DNA of 64,000 nucleotides from Paragordius varius. Lineage: Eukaryota > Nematomorpha. The stretch is from positions 124,001 through 188,000 of the forward strand of contig OZ176055.1 of assembly GCA_964247055.1 (NCBI GenBank), read 5' to 3'. Below are positions 11,535-26,500 of the stretch, one piece after another (within the stretch, counting starts at the first letter, position 1; each line of letters starts with the position of its first letter). Below the pieces are notes generated by a model. That model was given only the letters and a program-made list of their open reading frames with translations, was not told the DNA's origin and searched no databases. The position numbers and the translations under genes were made by a program.

Positions 11535-14500
11535 CTGTAAAATAAACAAAATTTATAACATAATTCTCAATATATATGTGTAAGTTTAAGTATTGATTTT
11601 ACCATCACTACGGTACTCTTCGTAGCGAGATGCTTCTTGATCTAAGCCGCGTGTAGTTTCTTTGTATCTAGGGTCTAACCTTTCTTCCCTCGTATTTCTG
11701 TTGAGTGTATTCATGTTCTGAAGTTGATAATCGTACCCAGTTCTTGATGGCGGTCTATAGGGCTCTTCCCGCGTTGATGGACCAATAAATGGGGCAGGTC
11801 CTGTAGCAATCAAAAATATATTTGCATCAATAAAAATCATCAATTGATTAAGTGGGTAGACTTTAGATTAAATTATATTACCTCCCCAATAACCTGGTCC
11901 ACGTGGGGCGTCTCGTCCGTATCGCACAACTCGAGTATATTCTTCCGTTTCTTTCTCAACTCTGGCAGGTTGTGTGGCAGAAGTGTGGGCTGTTTGTGTT
12001 GCCAACACACGCGGTTCTCTATCAATGGCTCGGGAAAGGGCTTGGACACTGGTTGAGGCTTCGTGTTGATCTCTACTGCGTGCAGCGTTACTGCTATCAA
12101 ACGTTTCACTCATGAGCGTGGATGTGGTCGTTCTGCCTTGAGTTCCACCAGTCCCAATCGCTGTAGACATGCCAGCAGTTGTCCCACCACCACTACTCCC
12201 GCCCTCCTTGATCATAAACTCTTCTTCTTCGCGTCGTCGGTGTCTTTGGACCTGACTGTACATTCCACCCCTTTGTTGTTGATCCACGACATCCATCACG
12301 CCTTGAGACACCATGGGTATGGGTCTATAATCACGAACCGCCCCGCCGGCTCCTTTACGACCCCAGGGGCCTACACACATACCAGGTTTGCATTTGTAAC
12401 AAGCCCAAAGCAGACCGGCAAGGAGTGGGAATAGAGCTGCAATGGCAGCTAGGACAGGCCCTAAAGCTCCGCCCATCAAATGACTCTTGACCGGGCGAAT
12501 GACATCATACGTGTTTTGTACTATCCCACCCGTGCCAGCTATAACTGGTGGCTCACCTATAATGGGTGGAGCCGTGGGTGGAGGGGGAGGCGGTACCCAC
12601 TCAGTAATGGGAATGGGTGGGAGCGGAGGTTCCGTTGGAGGCGGAATGGGTGAAGGGGACACACGATTTATGTTTAGCGGATAATAGATGAGATGGCCAC
12701 CTCGATCTATGAGTCCATGATGCATGCGGAAAAAGTCTCGGCTATTTATACGGATATCCCGCATGTACCCGGATAACCCGGGTAAGTAAGCATATTCTGG
12801 GATGCGTGTTTCAAATCCACCAAAATGCGCTTCATCCAAACACAGTGTAGCTCCTGCGCCAGCGCGATCAAATAGTTGTGCTATACGAATAATATGTTAA
12901 TGTTAGTTGTAATCAAAAGATAAACAATCAATCAATCAAAAAAATTTAATACAAGTAATGTGGGGATAATCATCCAGATAAACTGTAACATCATTGCCAT
13001 TGTGAACGACTTTGAGGTTGTGCCATTTCCCGTCATTGAGTTCGGACCCAATCAAAATATCCTATGAAATAAAAGATAAATTGCATTTATTTATTTAAAG
13101 GCCACCGAACAAAATTATAATTGAGATAAATTTTTTCGCATTTTATATTATAATTTAAATTTTATAATAGTAATAGGATTAGACAAGTGTATTATTTTAG
13201 ACACTTCAATTAATAAAGGTTTAAATATAATTGTTTTTAAAACAAAACTTTAAATTTATCTATTCAAGAGCATGAAATTATGGAACTTTTTTCGCATACG
13301 CAGCTTGCAGGATAATTTCAAAAATGACGCATATATTTATAGCGAATACCTTAAATTAAAAAATTTCACATACAATAATAGGGCTTAGGCATAGATATTC
13401 ATTTAAATAATATAAAATAATTTTTACTTAAATAATTACTTATCCTAATTAAATTACTTACTGTTTTACCTTATACTGTTCCCCGTCTCTCCCAATGATT
13501 TTAAGTACACCGTCCTCCAACAAGCCAACCAAATAGGTAGAATTACCATCTGTATCATCACAGGATATGGTGGCAAAAACTACGCCATTCTCATTTTTCG
13601 TATTGAATTTCATGCTGAATTCATTGCGCGTAAAATTGGGTTTAGGATGCGGGAATATGACTTTCATAAATTGATACCCATTGAAACTTAGATCAGGCAC
13701 TGATGCTAAAAAAGATATACAGAAAGATTAGTTTTAAAATTAAAAAAGTTTGAGATTTTTACAATTTTGTATTAAGTATAAAACTATTTACCTATTCTTA
13801 TGGGATAATAGACGGTATATGGGCTTCGTCTATTGTTTGCCCAGTCACATAAAATGTCGCTATTGTCTTGTCGATAATCTCTAATTTCCCCTTTGAAGGG
13901 AGCCACATTTTCGTCCGTAAAAGCGTCCGTATTATCGTAACCGAGGTAGGATTCCGAAATTTGGAGAGGCTTGAAACCAGGCACATCGTCATAATCTAAT
14001 GTTAATAAATATTAATGTAGTTTTTGAAACAAGTTGCATATTCAGTAATAAATTTAAATATTTCGGACCTAAAATGATCCTTTATCATTTAAACAATTAA
14101 AATGTAAATTTTTTTAAGATGCAACATTTAAAAAAATTAAATTTGATAAGTTATTACTTGTGCTGCGTTCTCTGTCATCCAGAATGAGTTCCAGCCCATG
14201 ACCCCTTTGATTTATTCGAACTTTATGCCATCTATTATCATTAAGGCCATTACCGACGGATAGAATCTATTTGATAGAAAATGGCATATAAGTGAAGGGT
14301 ATATTAAATTTAAAATTTTTGGGATATTAGAACATTTTCCTACCTTGTCTACTATACGGCCATTCTGATCTTTAAACCGGTATATGAGTTTAAGGGCTCC
14401 ATCATCCGCATTATCGAGGTAGAGTAATGCATTAGATTGGCTTTCTCGATCCTCGGATCCAGAAGTGCCATCTGTAGACGACAAAATGGCCGTTAGGCCA

Positions 14501-17500
14501 TCACGTGAATTCCGATCATCTGATCGGAAATGGAGTTCTAGGTCACGGTTACCAACTAAATTAGATTGCACATTAGCGGGATGAACAACCTATATAATAT
14601 GATAAAACTTATTTTAAAGATACATGAAAAATACAGTCGGACGAAACATAAAAAGTAAAAGACTAAATATCTATTTTTAAACAAAGCCTATTCGGATTTG
14701 AAAATAAATAGCGATTTAATTGGAATAGTGAATATACACAATTGTAATCATTTAGTTTCTATTCAAAATATAAAAGATTAGAAATATATGCTTTTCCTTA
14801 TTATAAAATTAAATGTTGACTTAACGTTATTTTCCCTGCATGGTTTTCATTTTATAAAATAAATATTAGCATTTTACTTTTTGTGTCTTGTCTTCATAAT
14901 TTTCTTACTGTTTAGTTTGTTGTATATCTTATAATATCAGCTAATGTGTTGTTTCTAAACATACTTTTACTGTTACGTCGCATATAATAAATACCAGACT
15001 TTAATTCGTGTGTTGTCTTTAAACGTATTTTAACTCTCTTACATAAATAAATGACAGTGTTTTAGTTTTATGCGTTGTTTTTTAATCCAAGTTTTTTAAC
15101 TATATGGTTTCTTTACATGAAATAAATATAAATATGTTTTCACTTTTCATGGTTTGTCTTTTATAAGGTTATATATTTTAATTCTATGGTTTTTTTCATA
15201 AATAAATGAAAATGTTTTAGTTTTTTGCGTTTTTTTGACCTCAAGTTTTACTATATGGTTTCTTTACATGAAATAAATACATATGTGTTTTCACTTTTCA
15301 TGGTTTGTCTTTTATAAGGTTATATATTTTCATTCTATGGTTTTTTTCATAAATAAATGAGTGTTTTAGTTTTTTGCGTTGTTTTTTAAGTATATAGTTT
15401 CTTTACATGAAATACGTATATGTGTTTTCACTTTTCATGGTTTGTCTTTTATAATGTAAAAAGTAAAAAGTAACCTTAGCATAAGTCTTTCCATCAAGCG
15501 CTATAAGGCAAGGCCGTGAAGGTGCGGGTGGTGCCTTGGTTTGTGGCGGTGGAGGAGGTGGGAGAGGAGGTCTTGTCATTGGCGGCGGTTGAGGATAATA
15601 CTTGGGAGGAGGTGGCGGTGGTGGTTGATAAATCACTTTTGGATAAGAATCTGAAAATATATTTTATAAAAGGATTAAGTCTGAATAAAAAGTTTGAGTG
15701 TTGAACATGAGACTTTATGGTTAATTCGAATTAGCATTAAAAAGTGTTGGTGTTTTTTTAAACAAGGATTAAGTCTGATTAAAAAGTGTTGAACTTGAGT
15801 TTGTGGTTTAATCGAGTTAGAATTACAATTTAGTGTACTTAGTTTTATTGCAAAAGGATTAAGTCTGAGTAAAAAGTGTTGAGTTGAACTTGAGTTTGTG
15901 GTTCATCTCGAATTAGAAAACAATTTAGTGTTGTTAGTTTTGTAAAACGATTAAGTCTGAATAAAAAGTGTGAGTTAAAGAACTTGAGTTTGTGGTTCAA
16001 TCACGAATTAGAATTAAAACTGTTAGTTTTGTTTTGAAAAAGGATCAAGTCTGAATAAAAAGTGTTGAGTGTTGAACTTAAGTTTGTGGTTTAATCCCGA
16101 ATTAGAATTAAAAAGTGTTAAGCTTTGAAAAAGTATATCTATATATTTTGTTTTAAAATTAAAAATCAAAACTTTAAAGAAAACTTTCTTACATGTTGGT
16201 GGCGGTGGTGGGGGAGGAGGTGGTCTAGTTGGCGGCGCATAATATTTTGGTTGATAAACTGGATCTAAAAGACATATCGTTAGAAAAAATAATCAATTAA
16301 TAAATCAGATAAAATATCATAAGGAAAAAAACCTAAAATGCAAAAATTTATAAATTGGATTGAAAACCCACGTGAATTTTACAAATGAATTAGATAAATA
16401 TACCAATTAAAATAAAGATCCCAAAAAGCGATTATTTTGTTTAATTAATTGGATCCACAACTTAATAATTTCATTAAATTAATTCATCAAATCAAAGCAA
16501 TATCCCAATTAAAAATCCTGCTATGCAAGCACAAAAGGCACATAATATTTTGGTTGTTATACTGGATCTAAAACACACAATATAAGTAATCAACCAATCC
16601 AACCAAATTAATTATCATATGAAAGATATTTAAACAATTATTCAATCAAATCAGAACAATATCCCAATTAGACATTAAAGCCCCAAAAAATCTTACATTG
16701 AGGTGGTGGGGGAGGAGGAGGCAAAGGTGCCGCTTTTTGTGGTGGCGGAGGAGGAGGTGGCGCATAAGTCATGCTTTTCATGGGCGGTTGTGGATATTGA
16801 TTGTAATGAGGAGCAGCAGGCGGTCTGGGTGGAGGGGGAGGTGGGGGCGGAGGAGCCCAAACTTTGACCCATTCGCTCGACAAGTCAATCCCATCACATT
16901 GTGGGTTCTTCAGCTGACCGATAAAGTGACCAGCTGATCGCCCGCCATAATATGGATTCTGTTGTTGCTGTTGTTGTTGCTGTAAACTGGAATCACTCGT
17001 GCCCACGAGGATTTGATAGATGGAAGGAATCATGTTCCCACCTGGGATGTAATGACTCTGCTTACTCCCATCAACTTTAAGGGTTATGCTTTGCCCATCT
17101 CGGGCCACTATAAGGTCATGCCAATTCCCATCATCGATACGGATATCAGAGTAGAGTGGCTAACACATATATGGAAGCAAATATTTTAATTTTAAAGACG
17201 TTTTTTTTCAAAAAAAAATTGGAAATAGCATTATTAAAAGGCAAAAATTTGTACCACGTCGCGGCCTTCATAAGAAATCAAAAGTTTAGGTCGACCGCCT
17301 TCAGCCTCTAAATTCATGCGAACAGGGGAGTTTGGTGATGATATCGATAAAATTCCCATATCAGGGCGATTGGTGCGTGTTTGCACGCGAACGATATTGT
17401 TGGAATATTGAAAGCCTTGCTTATCATCCGTGTATTTGTAATAATAATTCCCGTCCATATTAAAAATTTTATAGTGATGTCCTAACACATAACGCACAAA

Positions 17501-20500
17501 TTAAAATTTAAGTCCACATACACAGTAAAAATTGAAATTATACGTAAAAAAACGTAAAAACAATATATTTAAAAGACCACTATACTTTTTTAAACTTGTT
17601 TCCTTAAATAACTCATTATGTAAATTACAATGTTGGAAATAAAAATATAAATTGGTGAGACATTGAATTTGAGATTGTCATAAAGAAAAATAGGTTAAAG
17701 TGATATTTTGAAAAAATCTCTTTTACATTTTAACGTTAGGCCTGATAATTTCAAATTTTACTGTATTTTTCACTAAAAAATTTAAAGAAAAAAAAGATTA
17801 AATTAAATTACTTTTATCAACACTATTATCCACAACGGGTTGAGTTATGACGCGTGAGGAAGGGATAGGTGCCCTGCCATCCGCATTAATAAAGGGTAAG
17901 CCATTAACCATTAAATGTTGAATGGATCCCTGGAAATAAGCGGATTGTGGATAAGTATCTATCCCGCCCACTTGAATCGTTTCAATGGTCATTGGACGTG
18001 CAACGCTTGCATATTGCATTTCGGTCCCGTATATGTCTGCATCTACGAAAAAAACATATTTTGTAATGCATTACAAAGAATTTATGTAAAAACAAATCAT
18101 AAAAAGACTTGTTAAAGTATTAGAGGGCTTTAGACTAAAAAGACTTTTAAGTTTGTTATAATTTAGATTTCTACTGTAATTTATAATTTACTTTATGAAC
18201 GTATTAACATTTTTTTAATCAAATAGATATAGTAAAATAATCATTCAAATTATTGATTAAGAGTCTATACTTCTATAAACTTCATCATCTATTTGAACTT
18301 TAACGTTTTGTCCATCTTTGCGAAAATCAACTTGATGCCAGTTCCCATCGACATAACTGTTGCGTGAAGTGACAGACTAATTTTTTGAGAAAAAAACAAA
18401 ATGATTATATAAAATTTGCAAAATAAACTCCATAAAATAGGTTTAAATCTATATACATTAGTTTGGCCCGCATTAACGTAATTGACTTTAACGCGGCCGC
18501 CTTCCAGATAAATCTTGAGATTATCAGCCGAACTGCAATCTGCATACAAAACAACGCTGTCCCTATTATGCGTCGTTTTAAACCGTAAAGCAATCTCCGT
18601 AATGGTTGAAGTGAAATTGCTGGGCAATATTATTCGAACAACTTGATCTCCTTCAAGATTGAGTGTTGGGGCATCTGTTTTAATTTTATTAGAATAAAAT
18701 TAGGAATTTATAGAAAATTTCTAGGGAAAGTTACCTAAGAATATCCATACTAAACACAGATTAAAATATTGGTAATGTATAAGTTGGTTAATTTACCTTT
18801 CTCACATCGTTGGCCTGAATACGGGGTGCGTCCACAATCACAATAAGTCCTATTATAGCCTTCTTGACATAACCTATAAAAAATTTAATTAGATTTTTTT
18901 ATAAAATAAAAAAAAATCTAAAAAAAACTTATATTTTACCCATTATTGTAACAAGCCGTTCTACGACACCTAACTTTTGGAGCTTCGCACCGATCCACAC
19001 GATAAATTTTTATTGAATTTTCATCTGCATTCAGCATTGGACTTTCACTAAATTTGGGGGCTGTACTCATCCCTGAAATATATACAGTAAAAATTGAAAT
19101 TGTACAGACAAAACGTGTAAAACATAAAGACAAATATTCTTTTTAGATATATTTACTTGTATGACCATTAAATAAATTATTTAATTATAATTGTAAAATA
19201 CATAATTGATTGTGTTATCAATTTACATCTCTATTTTAATACAATGAGCTATATTAAATTTAAGTTGGAATAATATGGCGGTCTTTTGAATATTATTTGA
19301 CTATATATTTTAACATTTGTCTGTATGATCTAAATTTTTTCTGTTTATTTAAAAGATTATTTTCAGAAATAGAAAATAAAAATTTCTGAAATTTAACCGA
19401 TATATTAGCTAAATTTACCATCATTTATGGTGAGATCTTGTATGCATCCAATAAAACTGTTGGTTGAAAGTGTAGGCAAGTTAGATTTGGCCCTTGGGTT
19501 TCGCCCGCCTATCGTTATATCGCCATAAACGACATTGGATGAAGCCATGGTAGGGAGCGGGAAGGTTACAGGATTTTGTTCTCCGACCTGTACCGTAATA
19601 CCATGGTTTATGATCAATTCATATTTAAGCGATACCGGTTGCGACAACGGAAGAACATACAGTTCTGTTCTGTAAAGGTAGGACAGATAAAAATAAGTTT
19701 TATATATAGAGTTATAGTGAAATTTTAGAGTGTGTATAAAATCGCTAGTTTTTTTAAAAAAAAATTGCCAGCTAGCAAGCATACAAAGAAAATATTATCA
19801 GCTAAAACCGAAAAAATACAAAAAAAGTGTGACTTGACAATAACATGCAATTTTATACAATAAAATACTAGCCATCCATTATTTACTTAGTATACTTTAT
19901 ATAATACCTATAAGGAGTTAAACCGCCATCCACAGCGTACAAAAGGTAAAGACGATGACTAAATATTTCAATGCACACAGGTATGGAACTATCATCGTAA
20001 AGTACAATCCCACGCGGTTCATTTGTCATGAGTTTCATAGCTATCTTTCGGTAATTCGTGTATGTTTGTTGAGGGACCCTGTTTTGATTAGCTGTGTCTT
20101 GGCGTCGTACAGACTCCAAGAAATCTGAACTTAGTGTTAGATATGCGCCACCTTCTCGATGTACCTCATTGAAAGAATAGGAAACAGCAGCATTGTTTTG
20201 ATTATCGAAAGTCCCAGGATTAGAATTAGTATTGCTACCAACATCTAAAATTGCGGGTACATTGATATCCTGACGAGATAGGTATCTAAGTGTCCCAAAC
20301 ACTTGGACATCAGGCTCTCGGCGAATCAACATATCAACGGGGTAAAATTTTGTTTTTGTTGAATCTGCCGTTTCTTTCATTATAATGATCTAGATTCAAA
20401 ATATGGAGATTTTAATTATCATTCATGTAAAAGGCAAATATTTATCCTTTATTAAGAATATTAATTAAATACGGACAAAAGTTAAAACTATAAAGGCAAA

Positions 20501-23500
20501 TATTTTGTTTTAAAAGACCACCGCTATACATTTTTACTCTTATGGTTAAATTCGTAAAGGATGAAATAAAGATAAATATTGGTATGATAAATACCTATGT
20601 ATTTTACAATTGTAATTAACTCATTTATAGAGTAAAAATTTAGGTTTAAAAATATAATACGCACAATAAACCTCATAAAACGTGCCATTAAAGTATTCGG
20701 GGCGTGTAAGTGCCCTATCTAAGATAACTTGATTAGTTCCCCCAAAATCGAAATAAAACTCCTCTGAGCTTGTCGCGACACCGTCAGGTGACACGGTCAG
20801 GGGAGAAAAGTTTTTGGACATTTCCTTTTGCTGTACGTATTGATTGTCAACACTCAACATAATCTATAAATATATGCAAAAAAAAAATTATATTAAACCA
20901 AAAAATAAATTGTAATTTTTATATACAAAGTCATATATACCATTTACAATTCAAAATCACCCTTAAACAATTCAAATTCTCCCTCAAACAATTCAAATTC
21001 ACCCTGAAATAAAATTTATGTTTTTTAAGATTAAAAATTACCTATATTTTTAAACATTTTTAAAAAATAAAAAAATTTTGTTTTAAATTAAAATAGTATA
21101 CTGAAAAAATAATAAACTATGCCATAAAGATGTATTTCATATTAATAATAAGTTATATAAGTTCGAAAACACCTAATTTATTTTTAGGGTAAATTTGAAT
21201 TGTTTGAGGGTGAATTTGATTTGTGCAAGGGTGAATTTGAAATGTAAATGATATGTATCATTATAAATGGCATCATTACCGACCACAAAAAAATTATAAA
21301 GTTATAATTTTTTTGTTTTATACTAGTTTTGTTTTATTAAAACCGCATAAAATTTAGGTCAAAAATCGCATATATGTGTAATAAAAAAATTTTTATTGAC
21401 TAACCCTATTTGAAGTTTTTTTGACAATGATTTGATGTTTAGCGCCAGGAACAATTTCATACCCTGGGGGATAAATAATTTCAAGGCGATTTTGCTGTTT
21501 TCCAAATTCCGTATTTATGTAAAGTATTACATTACCTTCCTATCCAATTCAAATAAAAATTTATCAATTTATGGTAATCATATGCACAGTAGAAATTGAA
21601 ATTACACAGACAAATTGTAATAACATATAAAAATAAAAACAGTTTTTTTTTTCAAAATACTCTCATACTTTTTTAAACCTTGATTTTTTTCTCCATAAAC
21701 TATTTGAAATATATAATTATTGAGAGTGTTACCAATTTACTGTCTTTTACAATAAAATATATGTCCCTATGTTCATTTTGTCTGAATAATTTATATAAAA
21801 ATTCCCTAAAATTTATAAAAAAATATATAATTTAAATCATTTAATAAGCTAACTTCAAGTTTTAGAAACATATTTTCCATATCGCGACCAACGTAGAATA
21901 GGAAGCCATTCTTGACTTTGGTGTCGAAATCGAGGAAAATCTCAAAATCGTCCGCTAAAATTTTCGCATCGCGTGACGTGAATCGTATAAATCTGTATAT
22001 ACAAATGTCATTTAATAATTTTTAAAATATTTAAAATATATATTTTTAAAGTTATTATTGCTAAAATTTTATTTTCCTTAAATCTTAATTTATACTGGAA
22101 CATTAAAAATCAATTATTGATTTATTTTAATCAATATGTTCCCAGTGGGTGATTTTACTAATTTAGAGATGTAATGAAAATTAAAATAATAAATTAAATT
22201 ATAAGTATAAGATATTTAAAGTTCAATTTAAACTTCAAAATTTGAACTTTAACAAAAAATATGCAAAGTTTTAACCATATGTTAGCTATTAGTTAGAAAA
22301 ACATATTATTTATTAACTATTTTTTTTTCAATGTTAAAATACTTTAAAACAAGAAAATTGAATTAAATAAAAAATGAGATTCAAATACTTCATAATACTC
22401 AAAAAATTATGTAATATTCTCTGCATGATATTTTTCAATATAAATGGTTTTACAGTTTTTATAAAAATATTCATCCATATTGATTAGTGAGAATGTAAAA
22501 ATATACCCATTATTAATGAAACTTATTCGATAAGTATTTTGCGTTTTTCGAAGGGCATTGCGTGGATGGGCAGGAATTTCACCTATCATATAAAAAAAAT
22601 AAAAGCACGGATAAAAAATATAGAATAATGCACAAAAACTAGGTTCAAAATTATATCTTCTGACCGCTAAATAGAAAATGATATATTCAACCGTTTATTA
22701 ATGATTTTAATAAAAAAACAAGGGAGTTAAAAATAGTTTGAAAATTTATGACATTTTTGCCAAAAATTTAATTATCATTTAAACAAGTTTCTAAAATGTG
22801 TTTTTTATTAATCATATCACAGTTCGCAAATGCAGTTATAACTGTTTTCTAATAAGTAAAAATTTACACAGCTTAAAGAAATTAATTATATTACAAATAT
22901 AACTAGATTTTTTTGGGTATCTTTAGTAGGAATCACCTGATCGACCTCGAACCACATTGCCTCGGGAATCAATGATGGGAGGGGATCGGGTCGTCCGCAC
23001 CCTAACTGCGCCATCAGATGTTCCCCGATCAACAGCTGTGAATGTGACCGGATGTCTCGCGGCATCAGCTGATCCAATGACTTGAATATCGTGATGACTG
23101 GACCAGGAACCGGTCCCTTCCTGCGGTCCGCCATGGCCGACCCGCGTGCCAGCACCGCCATCATCCCCGCGGGCAGCCATTGAAGCTTGGAACGAATTGA
23201 ATCGCGAAGAACCAGCTGTTGTACTTCCTCTCCCAGCTGTTCGCTAAAATGAAAAAATGACACATGCTAAATTAGAGTTTAATTGAGAGGATATTTTACG
23301 GTATATTATTAATACAAATGTAGTAAAAAAAGCATTCCCCTAAATAACCATATAAAATTACAATTTTAAAATATACCATTTAAAATTTAAATTCACCTTA
23401 AAAATAGATTATGTATTTTCGGGCATATAACTTTTTTATAAACATAAAATTTTTTACGACATAGTTTATTATTCAGCATTATAAATATTAAACAGAATTT

Positions 23501-26500
23501 TTTTAAATATTAAAAAATAAAGGTTAATTTCAATCTTAAAAAAACACATAATTTATTTTTTGGGTGAATTTGAGTTGTTTGAGGGTGACTTTCAATTTTT
23601 CAAGGGTAAATTTGAGCAGTAAATGGTATACATAATTTAATATGTTAATAATTTCTAGAGTTATTATAAATGTCTTTTTCATTAAAATATTTGTCTTTTA
23701 GTTTTTAATTTTTACTGCCCTTTAATCCATGAACCTTAAAGACCCAGGACAAAATCGATTGAAAAGGTTTTCTTACAAAATTAATAACCATCATTAATCA
23801 TAAGCCAACATTCCGCTTACCTAAAATGGTTATGCCAAATTTTTTTGTAATATTTATAAGTCAAATGATTTGAATTTTGATTACATTTATAAAACTAATT
23901 CAATTTTGATAAATTGTAAATAAATACCAAACAATAATAACATATAAATAGGGAAATATGTGATTTTTTCTCCGAAATTATTGTTTTATAAATTAAGTAA
24001 AATTTTAAAAGTTTAACACAGCGTTAAATTAAAAATAAAAATTGTTTTTCAGTTTGAAAACCTTGTTTACACAAACTGTTTCTAACGAGTGAGTTATTTA
24101 AATTTTAAACCAGGTACCCTAACGAAATATGGAAAGAACAAATTTGAACGGTCAAAAATACCTGATTAATGGTTGATTGATGTTGGCTCCTATGTATTTG
24201 GTTGTGTTGTCTTTGAGCCTGATGAGCCAATAAGTAATGATGTTCATGTGTTAACAAATGTTCTCGGTTTTGTGTTACTAAAGATTGTTGTTCCTTATTC
24301 AGATGATGCGGTGATGATAACAAAAAAGCATTTTTGAGCAATAATTGCATTTGAGGGACTTTAATGTGTCCGCGTTGGACACCATTAACAAAAAGGGACA
24401 ATCCTTCGGCCGGCTTAAACTGAAGTTTAATTTGATACCAAAGGCCAGGCGTAAAGCCTGTAGCTGATAGGGTCCACGTCGTTTTATGTAGCAAAGAGTT
24501 AGTGGGAGCATCAATCGTATTCTGATTATTTTCAATGTTTCGATTATAATCTGTATTCCTTCCAATGGATATGCTAAGGACGCCATGAACGTACACAATT
24601 TTAACATACGGGTACCGACCTTTGAGTAAATCCGCCCCTCGTCCCAAATCAAAATCGTGGCCTAAATCACCCCGACCACCCTCATGTTGCTGAATGCTAG
24701 TTGAAGTTTTATTGGGTTGTCGAATAATCCACGAGAATTCGAGTCTCATGTTTCGATCGCAATGACTTAAATCGCTCCAACACGGGAGCGTTAGGGCATC
24801 CGAAGTATCGGCAATCAAGATTTCATAGTTGTTGGAGTAGGGGCTGGCCTCAAACGCAGACTCTTCTGTAAATGTTACAAATATTTTATTTTTGAATAAA
24901 ACGAAATCAAAATTATTTATTAATTAACATATGGTTAAATTTTTAAACTTAAAAATTCAGAGCCTAACTCTAGTGTTGGGTTGTTTAACCAGTCAAAAAA
25001 CCATCGCTTATGGTCATTCTCAGTCAAAACTAGTAAACTAAACCACGATTGCAAATATATCTATACTTATATATGATAAAATATAAATTTTTATAGGAAA
25101 AACATTGACTGGTTATTTTCTAAAGCGATCATAGTGATAAATGATTTATAACCTAACCAATCCAACCCTACCTTAGTCTAAAACAATTTTTTCCTGAAAT
25201 ATCAAAACAATGTAAATTGATTTGTCAGTCCTCTTAGATAATTTACTTTTTATAAAAATTAATTCTTTTGGTGGTAAAAAAATTAAAAGGCGGCTAGCTC
25301 TTTTATTATTATTTGTAGAAAAGTTTTTTTGTTCAAAAATATAAACTACGAAATATCTTTTAACCAACCAACCACACATTGTATTTCATTATTTTTATTA
25401 TAGTTGCAATAAAATGTATATATGTATGTATATAAATAAAAATAATATTTATATATCTTTTAACCTTGTGCCATTTCAAAGCGATTAATGTAAATTTTTT
25501 TTATTATTATATTATCGAATTGAATTGAATAAAAAAAATTATGTATATATAGCATGTAATGTAAAATAATGATAAAATTTGCATGTTTTTTTGAAAATTA
25601 TTGCGCAGTTAAAACGTATATTTATATTATCGTAAATTGGTTGTGATTAGTTATTATCTATAAACATTTTATAAATATAGAAATATATATTTTAAATTCA
25701 GATTTTTCTAGAAAAATAAATAATTTTATTCAATATTTGAAATTGTCAAACCCTAAAACCTTAAAAAATATTAACAAATAACTAAAAGAAAATATTTAAA
25801 ATTGTTCCAACAGGTATCTTTGACTTAGAATTTCCATCGGACTTTAAATTTATATATGGTAAAACATCAATGTAGAATAATTTTTTTATAAAAATAACAC
25901 AAATTATAAATGCTAAAATATCAATCCATCTATAATAAAATAAAAAAATATAAAATGCAACAATGGTAATTTATGTATGTAATAATAATTATTAATACAA
26001 ATTGGCTTTATAAAGGAATAATAGCAATTGTCCAAATATTTACTTATTGTCATTGCTTATTATAATTAAAGATATAACATGAGTCCGACACATGTCACCT
26101 CAGAAAAATAAAGAGTTTTTATAATTTTTTCTATTTTTATAAAATTATTATTTAAATAAATATAAAACCAAGCATATTTTGGGGTTATCATACTATTTGC
26201 TCACCTATAAATCCAATATTAAAAATTATTATAATAATTTTATTAATAATATAAAGCGACAAAAAGTAAATAGAAAAGGAAATAATCCCTCTTTTTTGTA
26301 AAATTATTATATATTATTAGAAAAAAAGGGTGTTGAAAATTTTTTGTTAAATATAAATATTATACAATGTTAATAATTGACGACAAAGTTCATGTCAATA
26401 TTTACCATTAATTTTTATTTTTTTTATTAGAAAAATGACATATAAAAATGCTTTAAAATATATTATATAAATATTTATTATTAATCCGCTATAACGGAGA

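Noticed and set aside
11844-12684. Several long plus-strand frames opposite the TM exon
   Set aside because: They are antisense to a GC-rich exon whose minus frame has clear domains and matching splice sites.
16698-16937. Arg/Trp-rich plus-strand frame
   Set aside because: Antisense of the polyproline codons of the LamG receptor; no family resemblance.
22886-23263. Alternative open frame over the GC-rich linker exon
   Set aside because: It does not match the phase left by the upstream LamG1 exon or required by exon 22507-22582.
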